This document shows positions 50,669-63,877 of a DNA stretch of 64,000 nt, one piece after another (the stretch's first letter is position 1; each line of letters starts with the position of its first letter). A program made the translations under genes and the position numbers. The notes beneath the pieces are model-generated. The model saw only the letters and a list, made by a program, of their open reading frames with translations. It made no database searches and was not told the DNA's origin. The DNA is from Callaeas wilsoni. Its lineage: Eukaryota > Chordata > Aves > Passeriformes > Callaeidae. The stretch lies in the NCBI GenBank assembly GCA_013398955.1, contig VWPU01009686.1, forward strand, positions 209,650-273,649. Direction: 5' to 3'.

Positions 50669-50799
50669 TTTTTGTTTCCAGACAGGAAAACACAGTTTGC
50701 CATCATTTCAAATAAATGAGGGTTCCCCACAAACCACAGCAGGGCTTTTGTCTAGTTGTTTTTAAGGGATTCTCTATGCCAGCAGCTTTAATGCTGATT

Positions 50800-51170
50800 T
50801 AAACACTGTCGTTTGACCAGGTTCTGTTTTTCAACTGATGAGTTGTCACACTGCCTTGCGTGAGGGTTAATCCCCCATTGTGTTGCCTATGCCACCGCAA
50901 AGAAGGACTGCGACAGCAATTGCTGATAAAGCTTGTCTCTTCTCGAAAAGCCCGGAGAGGCTGCGTTGCATGCTGATGGTTGTTTACCGCAGCAAAATGC
51001 TGAATGTCAATTTTAGGAGAGCGATGTTTCAAAACTTTTTGCCTTTTCTCCCAGTAAATCAGTTCAATTTTTCATCGTTCCTTCCCTACTCTTGACTCAA
51101 GCATCCTTTTTAATAGGGAGTTAGGGCTCTTGGGTGGTAACCAGCAATGGATGCTCGACGGTAGATTTGC
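50800..51170. promoter_or_regulatory. Candidate CpG-retaining enhancer block
   Basis: Twelve CpG dinucleotides fall in about 370 bp (for example GTCGTTTG, ACCGCAAAG, CTGCGACAGC, TTCTCGAAAAGCCCGG, GAGAGCGATG, GCTCGACGG). The next kilobase to the right has almost none. In methylated vertebrate DNA, CpG is lost quickly unless the site is kept unmethylated or selected. There is no coding signal: open frames are at most 77 codons and read in both directions. The sequence also contains CAATTGCTGATAAAG and TTTAATGCTGATTTAAA words. I infer a regulatory element of unknown target; conservation has not been tested. Confidence 0.35.
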
Positions 51171-53609
51171 TGTTCCCATCATTAGAACCATACTTGAAAT
51201 GCCATGTCAGTGAAACTAATGAAATGGAGCACTGTGATGTGAAACTAATCAGACATGATACAACTTTGGGGGTGAGGGGGGGTGTGGAAATAAGAGACCT
51301 GCAAAGATTTAAGCCAATAGTAGTACTCTCATTTTGCATCCTGTCCCTGAACAGCCAGGATTAATGGAAAGATGTAAGAGCTCTGATCTTTTCTGGCAAG
51401 ACTGTTGTAGAAATAATCAATTAACCTTGGGAGATCAAATTGACAGAGCTTAAGAGTGAAGTTATTTAAAATGCCAGATTATCTAGGCAGATGAATACAT
51501 TTGTTGCAACACTAAAAGGAAAATGAAAGTCTTTTTCCAAACTTCGTTTTTCTGAACTGATTTAACATTATTTCCCCAGGAGTCAACTCTGCCTTTTTCA
51601 GTGTGCACTTTAACACATTAGAACAAAATGAGATTTGATGTACTCTATAAAGAGACTAGTGATTTTTCTCTCTTCTTTCAAGGAGTGGGAGGGTTATTAT
51701 AGAAAATAGCTTATAGTAACCTCATGCTTTTAGCTCTTTACTTTTGTTTATTTGACAATTTGATTATTTGGGTTCCTGTCCTCTGTGGTGATTTTGGTTG
51801 GTTTGCATTCTGGCTAAATCATCCACTGCTTCATCTATGGAGTAAGAATTCCTTCTTGCCTTCAAAATACAAAGAATGTAAAATATTTTATAATATATTC
51901 TATTTTTAACAAATAAAAGAATCCCATCAGATGTTCTTTAAACAATCAATTTAACTTCATTTGGTTTGGAGATACAAAATTATATTTTATTAAAATGGTT
52001 TGGGCTGTGTTATTCAGACTAGCACCTCTCCACTATTTTATCACATTGTATTAAGATGAGGACAACATAAAGTTATAGCAGCATCAGGTTGTAACTAGAC
52101 TCAGTGATGCATGCTGCAGCTGTGTTCCAGCATATAAGAATATGCCTAATGTAAGCATTCAAGCAATGACAGTGCTGGTATTCTTGAAGGTCAGCATGCA
52201 TTCACACACATTCTTAAGTCCTTCCTTCAAAGAGAATTTGTGATCAAGCTTATTGATTAAATTGGTACATAATCTATAATTATAAGAATGGCACACATTT
52301 CACCTCATGAATTTTAAATCAATTGCTTTGTTAAATTGGAAAAGTTGTCATTTCATTCCTTCATTCATACTTTCATGCATTTAATCTCTTTGTTACTTTT
52401 TCTTTCTTCATTTATTTACAATGCTGTAAGAGTTTATATCAAATACAGCAAGTCCATTTGAGAATACACTAGAGCTTCTCCTGATTTTTATTAGCCAAAT
52501 ACATATATTTAACTCCAAACTAGACTGAAAGTACAAATACTTTTAAGCCAGTAAGGAAACATTTGCACACAAAGACATCCAGGCTCAATTGTAAAGGTAT
52601 AGTGTGTAAACCAGTTGAGACTGACCAAATTCATCCAGCTGTACTTTGCCAGCAGCCATGCCAGTTTCAGAAACTGCCATCCCCAAAGTTTTGTTCCCAC
52701 ACCAGCACCAGAGGTGACGTAGTGAAATCAAGTAATGTATGTGCACCCCAATCCCAGGGAAACTGAGACAGGTTATTTTAGTCAGTGCTAGCTGTGACTT
52801 GAGCTAACTTCATTCTCTTTGCCTGAGGCAGGGCAGGAACATCCACTGAGCTCTTCTCCTGAGCTGCATTTCAGCTGGCAGACAAGTGGTTGAGTGCTGT
52901 GATCAATCACTTCAGCTGGCTCCAGAAGAGCATCTCTCCATGCTCTCCTTCTTCCATTCCTAGACTATGTAACCTCTCTTAACTCAGTCTTCCTCCAGAC
53001 CATGATGCTATCAGACTAAGAAGGGAAGTGAGGAGATGAAGCTCTTTTGGGGACTGGAATAGAAGACAAAAGGAATGGGGAACAGCTAGAAACAAAAACA
53101 ATGTGTGAAGAAGGGGTTAGTTGTGAAATAGATGTTTGGGGAAGTTATTCTTTGGACTAGGAAGAGCTGAGAGGAAAAGTCCCTTGGAAGGTCTTGAGCT
53201 CTTACATATGGGCAGAAGGGCTAGAGACTGTCAGAAAAGGGATAGCTTTTATGGATTAGGAGTCATTAAAAAGGATGACTACACATCACAGAAGTCACAA
53301 ACTACTGGCCAATCCCTCATTAAAGATACTCAACTCTCAGTCAAGTGCTTTCTTAGTATGTTTCACAGTGAGTGCATGTCCCTTCTCAAAGTTCAAGACA
53401 GTTCATCAAACGCGAATGACACTTTTTGAAGTCTTTCAAATAGCAGGATTCTTTTACAACATAGTCTGGACAGCACAGTTCATGGCAGCATAAAATTAGT
53501 GGCTGTCTTAAAATTGTAAAAAATCTGCCCTGAAGATGAAAATGGGTTAGTAGCAAATGACAGTTCTTCCAAAAGACAGAGCTGGAAGATCATTTGAAGA
53601 TTAGAATTC
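51171..53609. other. AT-rich unique sequence, no gene seen
   Basis: No exon or known repeat was recognised. CpG is nearly absent from 51400 to 52300. Open frames reach 97 codons (53136-53429) with no domain. Confidence 0.5.
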
Positions 53610-54060
53610 TCCATACTTGGAAAAACTATCCTGGAAAAGACTTAAGGGTCATGATGGGTAGCAAATTTAACAGAAACTCTCAGTCCACTACTAAAGTAAA
53701 GTACTAGTACACACCTTCAATTCATAAAGAAATCAGAGTAGAAAGTAGGACTGCTGGATTGCTTTTCGTATCCTCTGCTTGGTTGTCATGTCCTCAATTC
53801 AAGAAAAAGGAGAACACATTAGAAGGAATTTAAGGAACTACAAGAATGTTTTAAAACTTGGAAACATGATTTAGAGTAAGAGAAATTCAACTAGTTTAAC
53901 TGGAAAAAGAACGTTAAGAAGTGACTTGATGACAGTTTGAAAGTATAAATACACGGAGATAAAATATGCTAGTGGAGAACTCTTCCAACTCCAATACCAG
54001 GGTACAAAGCTAAAGGGTGACAAATAGTTTAGGAATAGCATATTTGTCCTCAACAGTAAA
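53610..54060 (+). mobile_element. Ancient CR1/L3-like LINE ORF2 fragment, plus strand
   Basis: CTATCCTGGAAAAGACTTAAGG (about 53627) stands for the conserved 'tatcctggaaaaggacttagggg' segment. CTCAATTCAAGAAAAAGGAG (about 53793) stands for 'cacaattcaagaaggatg'. AGAACGTTAAGAAGTGACTTGATG (about 53907) stands for 'agaaggttaagaggtgacttgat'. AGTATAAATACACGGAGATAAAATATG (about 53942) follows with correct spacing. The region encodes the C-terminal part of ORF2 in live copies, but here it is full of stops and indels. Its lineage resembles that of the remnants at 9.2, 17.5 and 37.7 kb. Confidence 0.65.
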
Positions 54061-57000
54061 CACAGCTAGTCCCTCAAACAGTGTATAGCTATGCTGATTC
54101 TCTGTTGCTGGATATTTTTACTTGAGACTTGACACTTCATGAAATATTATCTATCCACCAAATAAAACTTACTCTACAAAGCTGACCTCCTGTGCTACAC
54201 GAGTCGTCATAACACCTGACTGCAAGAACTCTTTCTGGCTTTAAAATGTATGATGTTTCTAATCAATGACTGTAGCAAAGGTAAACTTAATAAAACACAT
54301 TCTAGAAGAAAAAAGCAGTTGCATAACCTTTCTTTTTTAAAGTCTTTTATTGCCATCACGTGCCCCTGATTTTTAAAATTCACTTCTCCACCAATCACAG
54401 CCACCTGTATATTGAAGCACCGTTGCTTAGTAATTGGCACTATTACAGTTTTTTTTCTTTTCAAACTCCAGCTTTAAGATAATACAACAGAAGTAATGGT
54501 TCTTGTGCCTTTCCTGGATAATCTGTGTTAAACAATCTCCAGTCATTGCCAACATGGCTGCAGAAAGGAAGAGAATTGTTGCAAGTCCACAGTGCATCAG
54601 TAGCACAAAGAGTGTTCCGAGTGATTGGCCCACTGGTCCTTACTCAGCAAAACCACTCTTTCACACCCCACCTTTACAGGAACTCTTGGCCTTTGCTATT
54701 CTTGACAAATAGCCACTAGAGGCAGGTGCCAAGCGGTGTGCCAGAAAGGATAGTAATGATTCAGTGAACTCTGCAAATTTTTAAAGCAAGAAGGTACATC
54801 TCTAGCACGTACCATAGTCTAATAGAGGGAATTCTAAGTAGCATACATAGCAGAGTTTGAAGCCCCACAGCTTGAAGGAATGAGTTTCTTCTATGCACAT
54901 AAGGGGAAAACCAATGTATGTCCAGAAAACGTACCCATGATTTGAAAGGGATGCTTGCTGCTTCCTTTCTTTTCTGTGCAAAGATGGGACAAGGCAGACC
55001 ATGGAAACCAAACTGTGTTTTCTCTGCAAGACTCCACTCTAAATGCACCACAGCAGACCTTAAACTGTATGCACAGTCTCAGCATAATGAGTGGCAGCCT
55101 TGCTAAAACCATCAACATCACATTGCTGCTTCAGTGTATACACTGATTAATTGCAGTCAAATCCTTACATGTATTAGGAGCAAGCTGGCTTCTGTATCAA
55201 AGAAGAATTCCTCTGCTGCATTTCTTCCTTCAACTATTACCATCTATTACAGACTCAGGGAAGTGCAACCTGCCATCACATTTGCCCAGTGCAAGACTAA
55301 TGGGATTTGCCCCAGTAGATTCCTTTGGGATTGTATTTAACAATTTAATATTTCTAATGCTGCAAAGTGATTATTTTTCCCAAAGTAAATATAGTTCAAG
55401 GAGATGGGGAATTATACAATTGGTCTGTTTTCCCATGAAAACATCTTTTAGCATTTTTAACTTGGATTTTGTTATTTTAGCACCAGAGTAGGTGGTAAGA
55501 GAGAAAATTCTCATTCTAGAAAAGACAACTAACATAAAAAGCAAAGGACTCAATGGAAAAAAATCTGCAACAGCATGGGGAAACATAGATGTAAACATCT
55601 ACCCTCGGCCCTCAGACACCGAAGGACAATCTGTACAAGTCCAAACTGTCCAGAAATGACTGCAACTCCAAATACCAGGTCTAGGGACATCTCCCATAAG
55701 ACCGCATCGTTAACTCACCTGTAGCAGCATGTAAAACCAGTAAAATGACACAGAAGTGCATCCGGCTAAGGAGCTGCTACCTGTGGCAGATTTGGCTTTT
55801 TTTTAAGATCTGTATGGGATCAAACACAGTTAGAATAGGAATTTAGGACAGAATATTTCCTCCTGCTAGGCTCTTATACAATCTGAGTTCTCATGTCAAG
55901 AAAGGTAATACTTGTAGCACTTACCCATCTACATGGGAGAAAAGTAACTTGTAAGTGAAAAATGTTATAATCCTCAGTTTAATTTACAGTTATTAATATG
56001 CTTTACTTTTGTATTTTAGGAAGTAAGGGATCAATCTTCTTGTGGAAGAGAGAACTTTGAAAACTTGATCATATTAGTTCAGCAGCTGGTAACATTCAGA
56101 CATTTTGGAAACAAATGTAATGTTCTTTCAAACAAGAATCTATCAAAGAGAGCATACAAGGTAGCAATAATATTTTACCTGCCAGATTTTTACTACTGGA
56201 AATGGGGCTTGGATGATGAGGAAAGAATACAGAAAACTAAAGGATAAGGGAAAGGAACAAAACAATGGAGAAAAAATGGAGCAGGGGGAGAAAACAGATG
56301 GTTAAAATAGAAAAATGCTTTGCAAGGATATAAAATGAAAGTAAGGTAACAGCTACTTATTGAATAAAAGGCAAGAATCCACATTCTGTAATAAAGAAAG
56401 GATGAACTGAGGCAGCAATAGAAAGAATTAGAACAGAGATGCTTTAACATAATGTAGTTAGGAAAGAAGGAAAGAACACTATAAAAAACTTTATAAAACA
56501 GTGGCAGACAGAGGGAATTAGGGGAGAGAGAAGAAATGAAAACAAAGAAAAAAAAATTGAATGGCATATATCAATTTACAAGGCTGTCCAGTGAAGGATG
56601 GAGGACTGCCCAATAAAACCCCCATTTTTTATAGTTTGCTCTATCTATTATTCTGTTTTACTGGAGGTCTAAAAATGGTAAAGACAGAGTTGAAATGAGG
56701 TGAGAAACAAATGGATAGAAGTTGGTACACTTAATAGCCTCAAATGCTCTCTACCTATTAAGCATATTTGAGCCTGGATTCCTAAAATGAGTAGCCTTAC
56801 GCATTTTCGCTCTTCAAATATCCATCTCCCTTTCATCTTTACTAGCTTTTGCCAAGTCTAACCAAGAGTGTCTCGGAGATATCTAATTTTTCTTGTTTCA
56901 AGGAAAGCAGCCACTATGAAGAGGCAAGAAATCCAAATCAATCCCTACCCACCAATGACAGAAGACTGCAGTATATGCACAGATGTTCTCTCTTCAGAAA

Positions 57001-59000
57001 GCAGTAAATAAACACCGTGAAGTTAATAACCACAGATGCAGCACAGAATCACCCACAAGACATGCTGCCTCTTGTTCAGCTGGTAGTTAGAGACAGAAGA
57101 GGGAACTGAGGAAATTGGTGATCTGTAGAAGGCTTATTAGGGACCTTAAAAAATCTGTGACATTGTAAGAAATGCTGGAGACAAGTCAAAATATAGTAAA
57201 AGTGAGTTAGTCCAGAAGAACTGCATGCAGACATGGGGAAGGAGATTCCTTGAGGACCTGAGAAGGGGCTAAGGCCATTGGGGAGAGGAAGTCACAGGAC
57301 ACAGGAAGGAAAAGCAGAATCCTTACAGCATGGTGCTGTAGGAATGTAGGATAGGAATCCATGGGAAGCCAGGCTTTCACCCAGCCACTCCTCCTGAAAC
57401 TATTTGTTTCCCCAGTACACATAGTGTCTTCACCTGCGTGCTGATAAAAACTATACAGAATGAAATGCCATTAGACCATTAAATACTTACTTAGAAGAGT
57501 GTTTGAGGAAATTGTTCATAAAGTACAAATTTACAAAGGAGAAAAAGTGGAAGCTGTATCGCCTGTGAGGTGAAAAGACACTTTTCTAATCTTAGTTACA
57601 CTGATATAAATCAGAAATAATACCAGTTTGACATGATACAAGAAGTTTTATAATCACTGGCAAAAGATAAAATATGCTTTTTCTCTACAATGATGTCCAT
57701 ATTCTATTATTTTAGCTATGTCAGAAATTCTGGATATTCGTTTATAGAGAATAGCTTCCACTAGCACTGTAAAAAAACCGTAACCAGAAGGTCATCAACA
57801 AGGGAGCTGAGAGAATAATATATCATGAATAATGTATTAAATTATTCCAGTCTTTATCTATTAATGAATTATTTTCAATCATGTTATAATTTTCTTGAAT
57901 GTATTTGTAATTCAAAAGTACTCCCCAAGCAATTTCTCCAAAAAATTATTTCTCTAAATTTTTCTTGGTCTTTTTGTGGATAGAAAGTAGCTGAAATCTG
58001 AATTCAATTATTTTGGTTTTAATAGGACATATAGAGTAGGAGTTTCTGTTTCTGTTCCCTGACAAACACATTTCTAAGAACCACGTTACCTACACAGCAT
58101 TAAAATCTTAACAATGAAATGTCTTTCTCTAATATTTTCTCTAAGCATTGCATTTCTACCAGTACCCTAATAAGATGTGCAGTGTGTTAGGGCAGTCACT
58201 GAAATTCAGCATCTAGAAACTATTGCCTGTTCTCAGCACAAGTTTTTCTTCCTAAAAGAACAACTGCCATGAGTTTTCACTTACCTCTTGAAGAATTTAA
58301 GTGCTAGAAAGTCATAAAAAGAATGTTGTCTTTCAGAACACATTGAATGGTAGTGATGTAGTAGCTGATCAGACTTTTTTTTCTCTGTACCAGGTTATAG
58401 ATAATTCCTTATTACCTTAACAGGAATCTTTGGTGGTCCAAAATAAACGACACAAATTTTCGTTCTTCTTTCCAGAACACCAAATAATACCTCGTTCCCA
58501 CTGACAATTTTTAGATACTGTGAGTTGGCTTCATCTTTACTTCTACTACTTTAAGCTATAATAGTGATGACTATATCTGCATTGGAATCCTGCAGTCATA
58601 ATATGAGTGACTGAAAAAGAGATTATTCTTCATTTTCATAGCATAGCCACAGAAAAAATATACACTGACATGCCAAAAAATAATAACATATTTGTAAAGA
58701 TACTTCGCTCATATGTATTCCTTCTAGTGTGCAGAAATGTGCAGAGGTGTCTTCTATGTGAAGACTCAGTAGCCTTTCCTGAAATATCTAGAGGTGACAG
58801 AGTCTTATTGATTTGGAAAGTATTGGCAAAGGCTGTCTTATTTTGAAATTCAATTTTTCATCACTGATTGTGATAAGTGTCTGACAAGTTTGTATTACTG
58901 CTATGACCTCTAAAGACACACCTGTGTCTTCAGCAATAACTTTTTGGCCCTCATTTCATGGTGTCCAATTGGCAACTGTTCATCTCTAATAATCTCTCAG
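54061..59000. other. AT-rich unique sequence, no gene seen
   Basis: About 4.9 kb without a recognised exon or repeat. Open frames of 96 codons (54761-55051, minus) and 124 codons (56193-56567, minus) lack domains. The latter lies in a purine-rich plus strand (56240-56560), so its translation is F/S/L-rich and stop-poor by composition. Confidence 0.5.
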
Positions 59001-59571
59001 TGTCCGGGTTTCAGCTGGGATAGAGTTAATTTTCTTCCTAGTATCTGGTACAGTGCTGTGTTTTGGATTCAGCGCAAGAATAATGTTGATAACATGCTGA
59101 TGTTTGGTTGTTGCTAAGTAGTTTTCAGTTTCCCATGCTGTGCCACTGAGGAGCTGCACAAGAAGCCAGGAGGGAGCATAGCCAGGACAGCTGACCTGAA
59201 CTGGCCAAAGGGATATTCCATACCAGAGAATGTCATGCTCAGTACATAAACTGGGATTGGTTGGCTGGGAGCCACTGATCACTGCTTGGAAACAGGCTGG
59301 GCATCAGTCAGTGGGTCGTGAGCAATTGTATTGTGCATCACTTGTTTGTCTTGAGTTCTATTCCTACCTCTTTTTATCTTCCTTTTCATTACAATGAGTA
59401 GTAGTAGTAATAGTAGTGTATTTTACTTCATTTCAAATTTTAAGCTGTTCTTATCTCAACCTATCGGTTTTATGTTTGTTTCAGTTCTCTTTCCCATCTC
59501 ACTGCAGGGTGGAGGGCAGTAAACAAGAGGCTGCATGGTACTTAGTTGCCAACTGGTGTTAAATCACAACA
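59001..59571 (+). mobile_element. Solo LTR of an avian endogenous retrovirus, plus strand
   Basis: The 571-bp block starts TGTCCGGGTTTCAGCTGGG and ends GTGTTAAATCACAACA. It is the same family as the minus-strand LTR at 12953-13463 and follows it block for block: GAGTTAATTTTCTTCC, AATAATGTTGATAACATGCTG, GAGCAATTGTATTGTGCATC, GTTCTTATCTCAACC and the ATT/GTA-type microsatellite at about 59396-59418. The flanking bases CTCAG (58996-59000) and CTCAG (59572-59576) are a perfect 5-bp target-site duplication, so both LTR edges are exact. The promoter box reads TACATAAA (59243-59250) where the other copy keeps TATATAAA. No internal retroviral sequence is attached. Confidence 0.95.
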
Positions 59572-59856
59572 CTCAGGAATGAAAGTATGTCTGTCTGCCT
59601 GAGACACTGAGTAAAGAACACTCAAAAAGTTGTGAATTTCCACATGTATGTCATTGTTCTGTGTTTTAAAATGTCATTTAAAGCAGATTTCTAATGGGCA
59701 AAATGTGTCCATCTGCATCTCTAATTTACAGCACAAAATGATGTCATTTCTATCAAGCTGACAAGAGAACATGCCTTCTCCTTCTGAATGGTAGTGACTC
59801 TGTCCAGGTCTTGTTAAAGTTCCAAGCTCTTTTCTTTTGATCACTCACTCATTCTT

Positions 59857-59941
59857 CTTTTTTTTTTTTCTGGTTTTTTTGTTTGTTTGTTTGTTTGTTT
59901 GTTTTTGGGGGGTTTTTTTTTGTTTGTTTGTTTTTTGTTTT
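59857..59941. repeat. T-rich and (TTTG)n simple repeat
   Basis: A T run is followed by about six TTTG units (59880-59903), then GGGGGG, another T run and more TTTG units. It is low-complexity sequence, likely length-variable. Confidence 0.95.
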
Positions 59942-60790
59942 GGCACAGCTTTTGTTTATTTCCCACTCCTTCAGCCATATGCAATGCCACTACCTACTCT
60001 GCCTAGGACCTGGGGCTGTGCAAGTGAGTTCATGAAGTGCATTGGCAGACTTTGAATCGAGCTCTGACCACGGTACTACATCAGCTGCAAACTCTTCCTG
60101 ACAGCTTCAACCGTTGCTAACCTGATCCTCACGGAAAAAAACCCTAGTGGGAGGACATAAATATCTGTAATCAAGGCTGACATCTAAGCACATTCACGAA
60201 AATATTTTGGGTTTCTTGGCATCAGTTCTGGCAGACAGCAGCTCTCAGTGAAAACATAGTATTTGTTGGGGTTTTTTCCTGGAAACATCAAACATACTTT
60301 AATCCAAGTACTATTTTCTTGTGAATAGAATCAAAGAATTTAGGAAAGTGCTCAGGGACACAGACTTTCCAGATTCGATTTTAATTAGAGACTGTAAATA
60401 CTCATAAAGAGAGGCTTGCACTCTGCTTTAGGGATCAAGCTGAGTAATCCTCATCTGAAGCCTTCTTGTATTTATATGATGGTGTTAGATCTTGATAAGG
60501 CATTGACTTATCTAAGGCAGAAACTTGCAAAATCTCCATCACATCATAAGAAAACACATTCTACCAGGCTTTTCAATACCAGAACAGGTCAGAACAGAAC
60601 ACTCCCTCAGTTCCCAAAGGACAATATTCTTCAGTGACTTCAAACAGGTGTGAAATCCTGCCTTGCCCAGCTGTACTGAGCACAAAACAGCCATCAGACA
60701 AAACCAAACATGCAATTCCTAATCTGGTTGCTGGAACTCAGTCAGTGATCACTCATGGTGAGCAATGAGCAAATGCAACAGGACCCACCT

Positions 60791-60814
60791 AAAAGAAAAA
60801 AAAAAAAAAAAAAA
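60791..60814. repeat. A-rich homopolymer
   Basis: Twenty-four bases of A with a single G near the left end. No retroposed gene is seen upstream of it. Confidence 0.95.
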
Positions 60815-62030
60815 GGAAAAGGCAAACTGGTCCATTTGCCCTACTCACGCAAATCCCTCCAAATGCGACCAAGGAGTGTGATGTGCTGTAGATATGCTGT
60901 ATCACACAGACACAGGCGTGCCTGCATGAATCAGAAAGATTGAATCCTGTGAGTAGAGTTTCAGCACGTGAGTCTTTATGTGAAAGCGGAAAATATAAAG
61001 GGAGGGAGAGGAGCTAGATCATAAAACTTCCTGGCATCAACTGACACAGCAAGGGCAGAAAGGACACATCTAATTTTAATATTTCCTCCACAGGAGTGGT
61101 TTTTTCTTACCCTCAAACACAGTGAAAAGGCTTTCTCTGACCATAAAGTGTTCAGCAGAGACAACGCCTGACTCAGTAAAGGCGATTTCTGCTCATCTGG
61201 CAAAGTTTCCAATCTCCATTTGCAGGATGAGACAGTCTTTGCTGCCTAATGAACAGGGGGCAATGGTGGGAAAAGAAGAGTAGACTCCAGTCCACACAAA
61301 GAATGCCCCTTCCAATAGCATATGTTTTTCCAGGTAGGTCAGATCCTGAGCACATCAGCCTCCTTGTCAGCTTTTGCTACTGCTGTTTTAGGCCATTTTG
61401 GCTCTATGCATCAAGCACCCACCTTCGCAGCCACCACACAGACCCTCTTTCAGACAGTCTTCTCCAGAGGCTACATAATCCTTTTGGGAATGACCTCCAA
61501 AACTTGACAGCAATCCCTATTTTAGATTGCTTTAAAGGTTTCTTTTCCACAGGAGTATACAACATTACAACCAGATCTGTGCTTTATATATATAAATTGT
61601 TAGCCTAACCCAAAATGTGTTCACTGGATTTGAAGAGAGAACTCCCATTCCATTTTACCTTCACAATGGTGCTGGAATGGTTGAATAAAGTGTGGCCCTG
61701 CTGCCCATATGCCATTCAGCTTCTGTCTGTCTTTTTGTTTACACTGGGAATACAATAGGAACTATAGTCCTTCCAATGCATCATTTATAAGTGTATTCTA
61801 CCTCTGAATGTACAGACAGAACTGGCTCTGTGAATGAGCTCTGTGAATATTGCCAAGACACTGTGCTTTGTTCAGCATTATTCTTCACAATAGATACCAC
61901 ACTTTGGAAGTAATTTTAAAAAGGGAATCAAAATAGTGGTACTTTTAGCCTTTGTTTCTTTTATACCACACTGCATTCTCTGTCTCTCACTCAGCTGCTT
62001 CTATTATTCTGACAAATTAAATAAACCACT

Positions 62031-63877
62031 CCATTGCTAAAGAGGCTTGGGCGGGCTGGGCTTCGGTACACTGCCGCACTAGGAAGTCGAAATAAACATT
62101 TATGCCGGTTTTATTCTTAACAAATTTAAGCTAACTTTAGTCAAGCATCCTTTTTTTGTTGGTTTTTATTTTTTTTTAAGAATGAACGAAAGAAAGAAAA
62201 TGGGAAAGGGGGCAAAAAGAGGAAGGAGTACTTCAAATTTTTGAGCCGATCTGCAGCATCAAGGGATCTGGCATCTGAAGCAATGAAGTAATGAGAAGCC
62301 ATGTGTCCAGGTAATAAGCCTGATTTTTTTAGTGCTCCAGTATTTAGAAGCGCTGCAAGTTCACTCCTGCTGTGGGGCCTCTGGGAGAGTGACTCGGTGA
62401 GTTATGGGCAAAGTGGTGTGGTGCAGAGAGGGTCCCTTGCAGAGGCTTGCTGTAAGCAGCTTGCAAACTTCCGCAGCAAACTTTCCACTCGATCCGGGGA
62501 TTTACCTCTCCTGCTGCAGGCATAGCTCTGTTTTGGAAGGCGTTTGTTCGCATGCTCTTCAGCATACAGAAATAAGGGCAGGTGGGGGAGCGCTGAGAAA
62601 AGTGTGTTGGATGGCAAGGGCAGGTCTCACTGATTACGGGCGTGCATTTGTAGACAAATAGCTGGACAGGTAGAAGAATGTGTTGGTTTGTAACTTGGCT
62701 ATACCATCATATTCCCCACTGTACCTCTCATAAAAAGAGAAATAAGAAAATGCAGATAGAGTGGCAATGTGGCCTTTACCTGCATCAAGGTGCTTTCTGA
62801 CTTTTGGCTCTTTTCTTCGGCAGGCAGTAAACAGAGAGGAGAACCGGGGAGCAACTTGTAGTGGTCTGCTTGTGTGTAGATTAAGTGTGAAAGGCCATCT
62901 TCCACATCTGCAAGCGCTGACGCAGTGGTGGGGATGTACGCTGTTTATAGAGGCTTGTCCGTATAGTCCAGTACTCTCGAAAATACTGTCAAACAAACGG
63001 CGTTATTTTCCCAAATGAGATCAGAGTAATGAGCACAACGTTGCCTGGGTTAGGTCTGAAAGCTCCTCCTGTACTCCTGGACTAGCTGTGTGTGAATAAT
63101 GCAGGATGAGTCTCACTCTGCCAGTGCCTTTCTCCTAACAAAGCAGACAACTACTGGCAGGAGTCTGAGCTAGGAAGGGAACTTTTTTTACTTTTTTTTT
63201 TTGAGTGTTTGTTTTAAAGGACCTTAGAAGTGGTCAGCTTCCTTTTGAAATTGGCACTAAATGCCAGCCATGGGCTGTGAAAACCTGAGGCTCCTTTCCG
63301 AGGCAGGGAGGCTGCAAAACAGGCTGGGGCCGCTCCAGCAGGGATGGCCTTTGGCCGTCAGGTCAGGCAGGGAGCACTTGGAAAGGAGTGATCAGGGCTT
63401 ATTTTTTATTACTAAAAAAAAGACTTTTTAAAAAGGGGAGACGAAAGAAAACCCCTCAGGTGAAATTTCCTTCTATTGTCTAGCAAAATTCCCTTTAATT
63501 TGTCCCCAGGGCCATCCAGCCGCCTTGCAATTCCCCATTCCCGCCTCTGTCAACGCCAGCGGCAGGGGGGAGCTCCCTAGAGAAGGGAGCGGGAAAGCTG
63601 AAGGTCAGGGTTACCCACTGTGGCATGACTTTTAAGCTAAAGGGGGTTTTATTTCTCTTGTTGCCGTGTCAGGTTTAATTTGGCCTGCATTATTCCAAAA
63701 GGGTGGGCCTGCTCATGACAGGAGGGGGTTAAATGGGATTACAAGCTTTAGAGGTTGTCAGCAGCCACTGCTGCCTGGGGATGTAAAATTGCGATTTAAT
63801 GGTCAGCTCTATCTGTATAGTATCAGTGGAAATCTGCTGTTTTCAGCAACTTAATAGGCACTGTGTTTTCAGGAGGG
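62031..63877. other. CpG-enriched shoulder next to a probable promoter
   Basis: CpG sites become frequent compared with the rest of the window (GGGCGGGC and CTTCGGTAC near 62050; CTCGATCCGGGG near 62488; GGCGTTTGTTCGC near 62539; CAACGCCAGCGGC near 63551). Short T runs (63183-63202) and A runs occur. Words such as GGGATTACAAG (63737), a possible bicoid/OTX-type site, and TTTAATTTGGCC (63674) are present. Open frames are at most 120 codons (62634-62996, minus) with no domain. The stretch may hold promoter-proximal regulatory DNA or a 5' UTR, but no splice-supported exon can be shown. Confidence 0.4.

Larger units (their letters stand above)
59572..62030. other. Unique sequence with T- and A-rich simple repeats
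   Basis: No exon was recognised. A (TTTG)n tract at 59857-59941 and an A-rich tract at 60791-60814 are listed separately. A 119-codon open frame (61249-61608, plus) has no recognisable domain. Confidence 0.5.

Noticed and set aside
56193..56567. 124-codon open frame on the minus strand rich in F, S and L
   Set aside because: It lies opposite a purine-rich plus strand with few possible stops; the composition explains the open frame.
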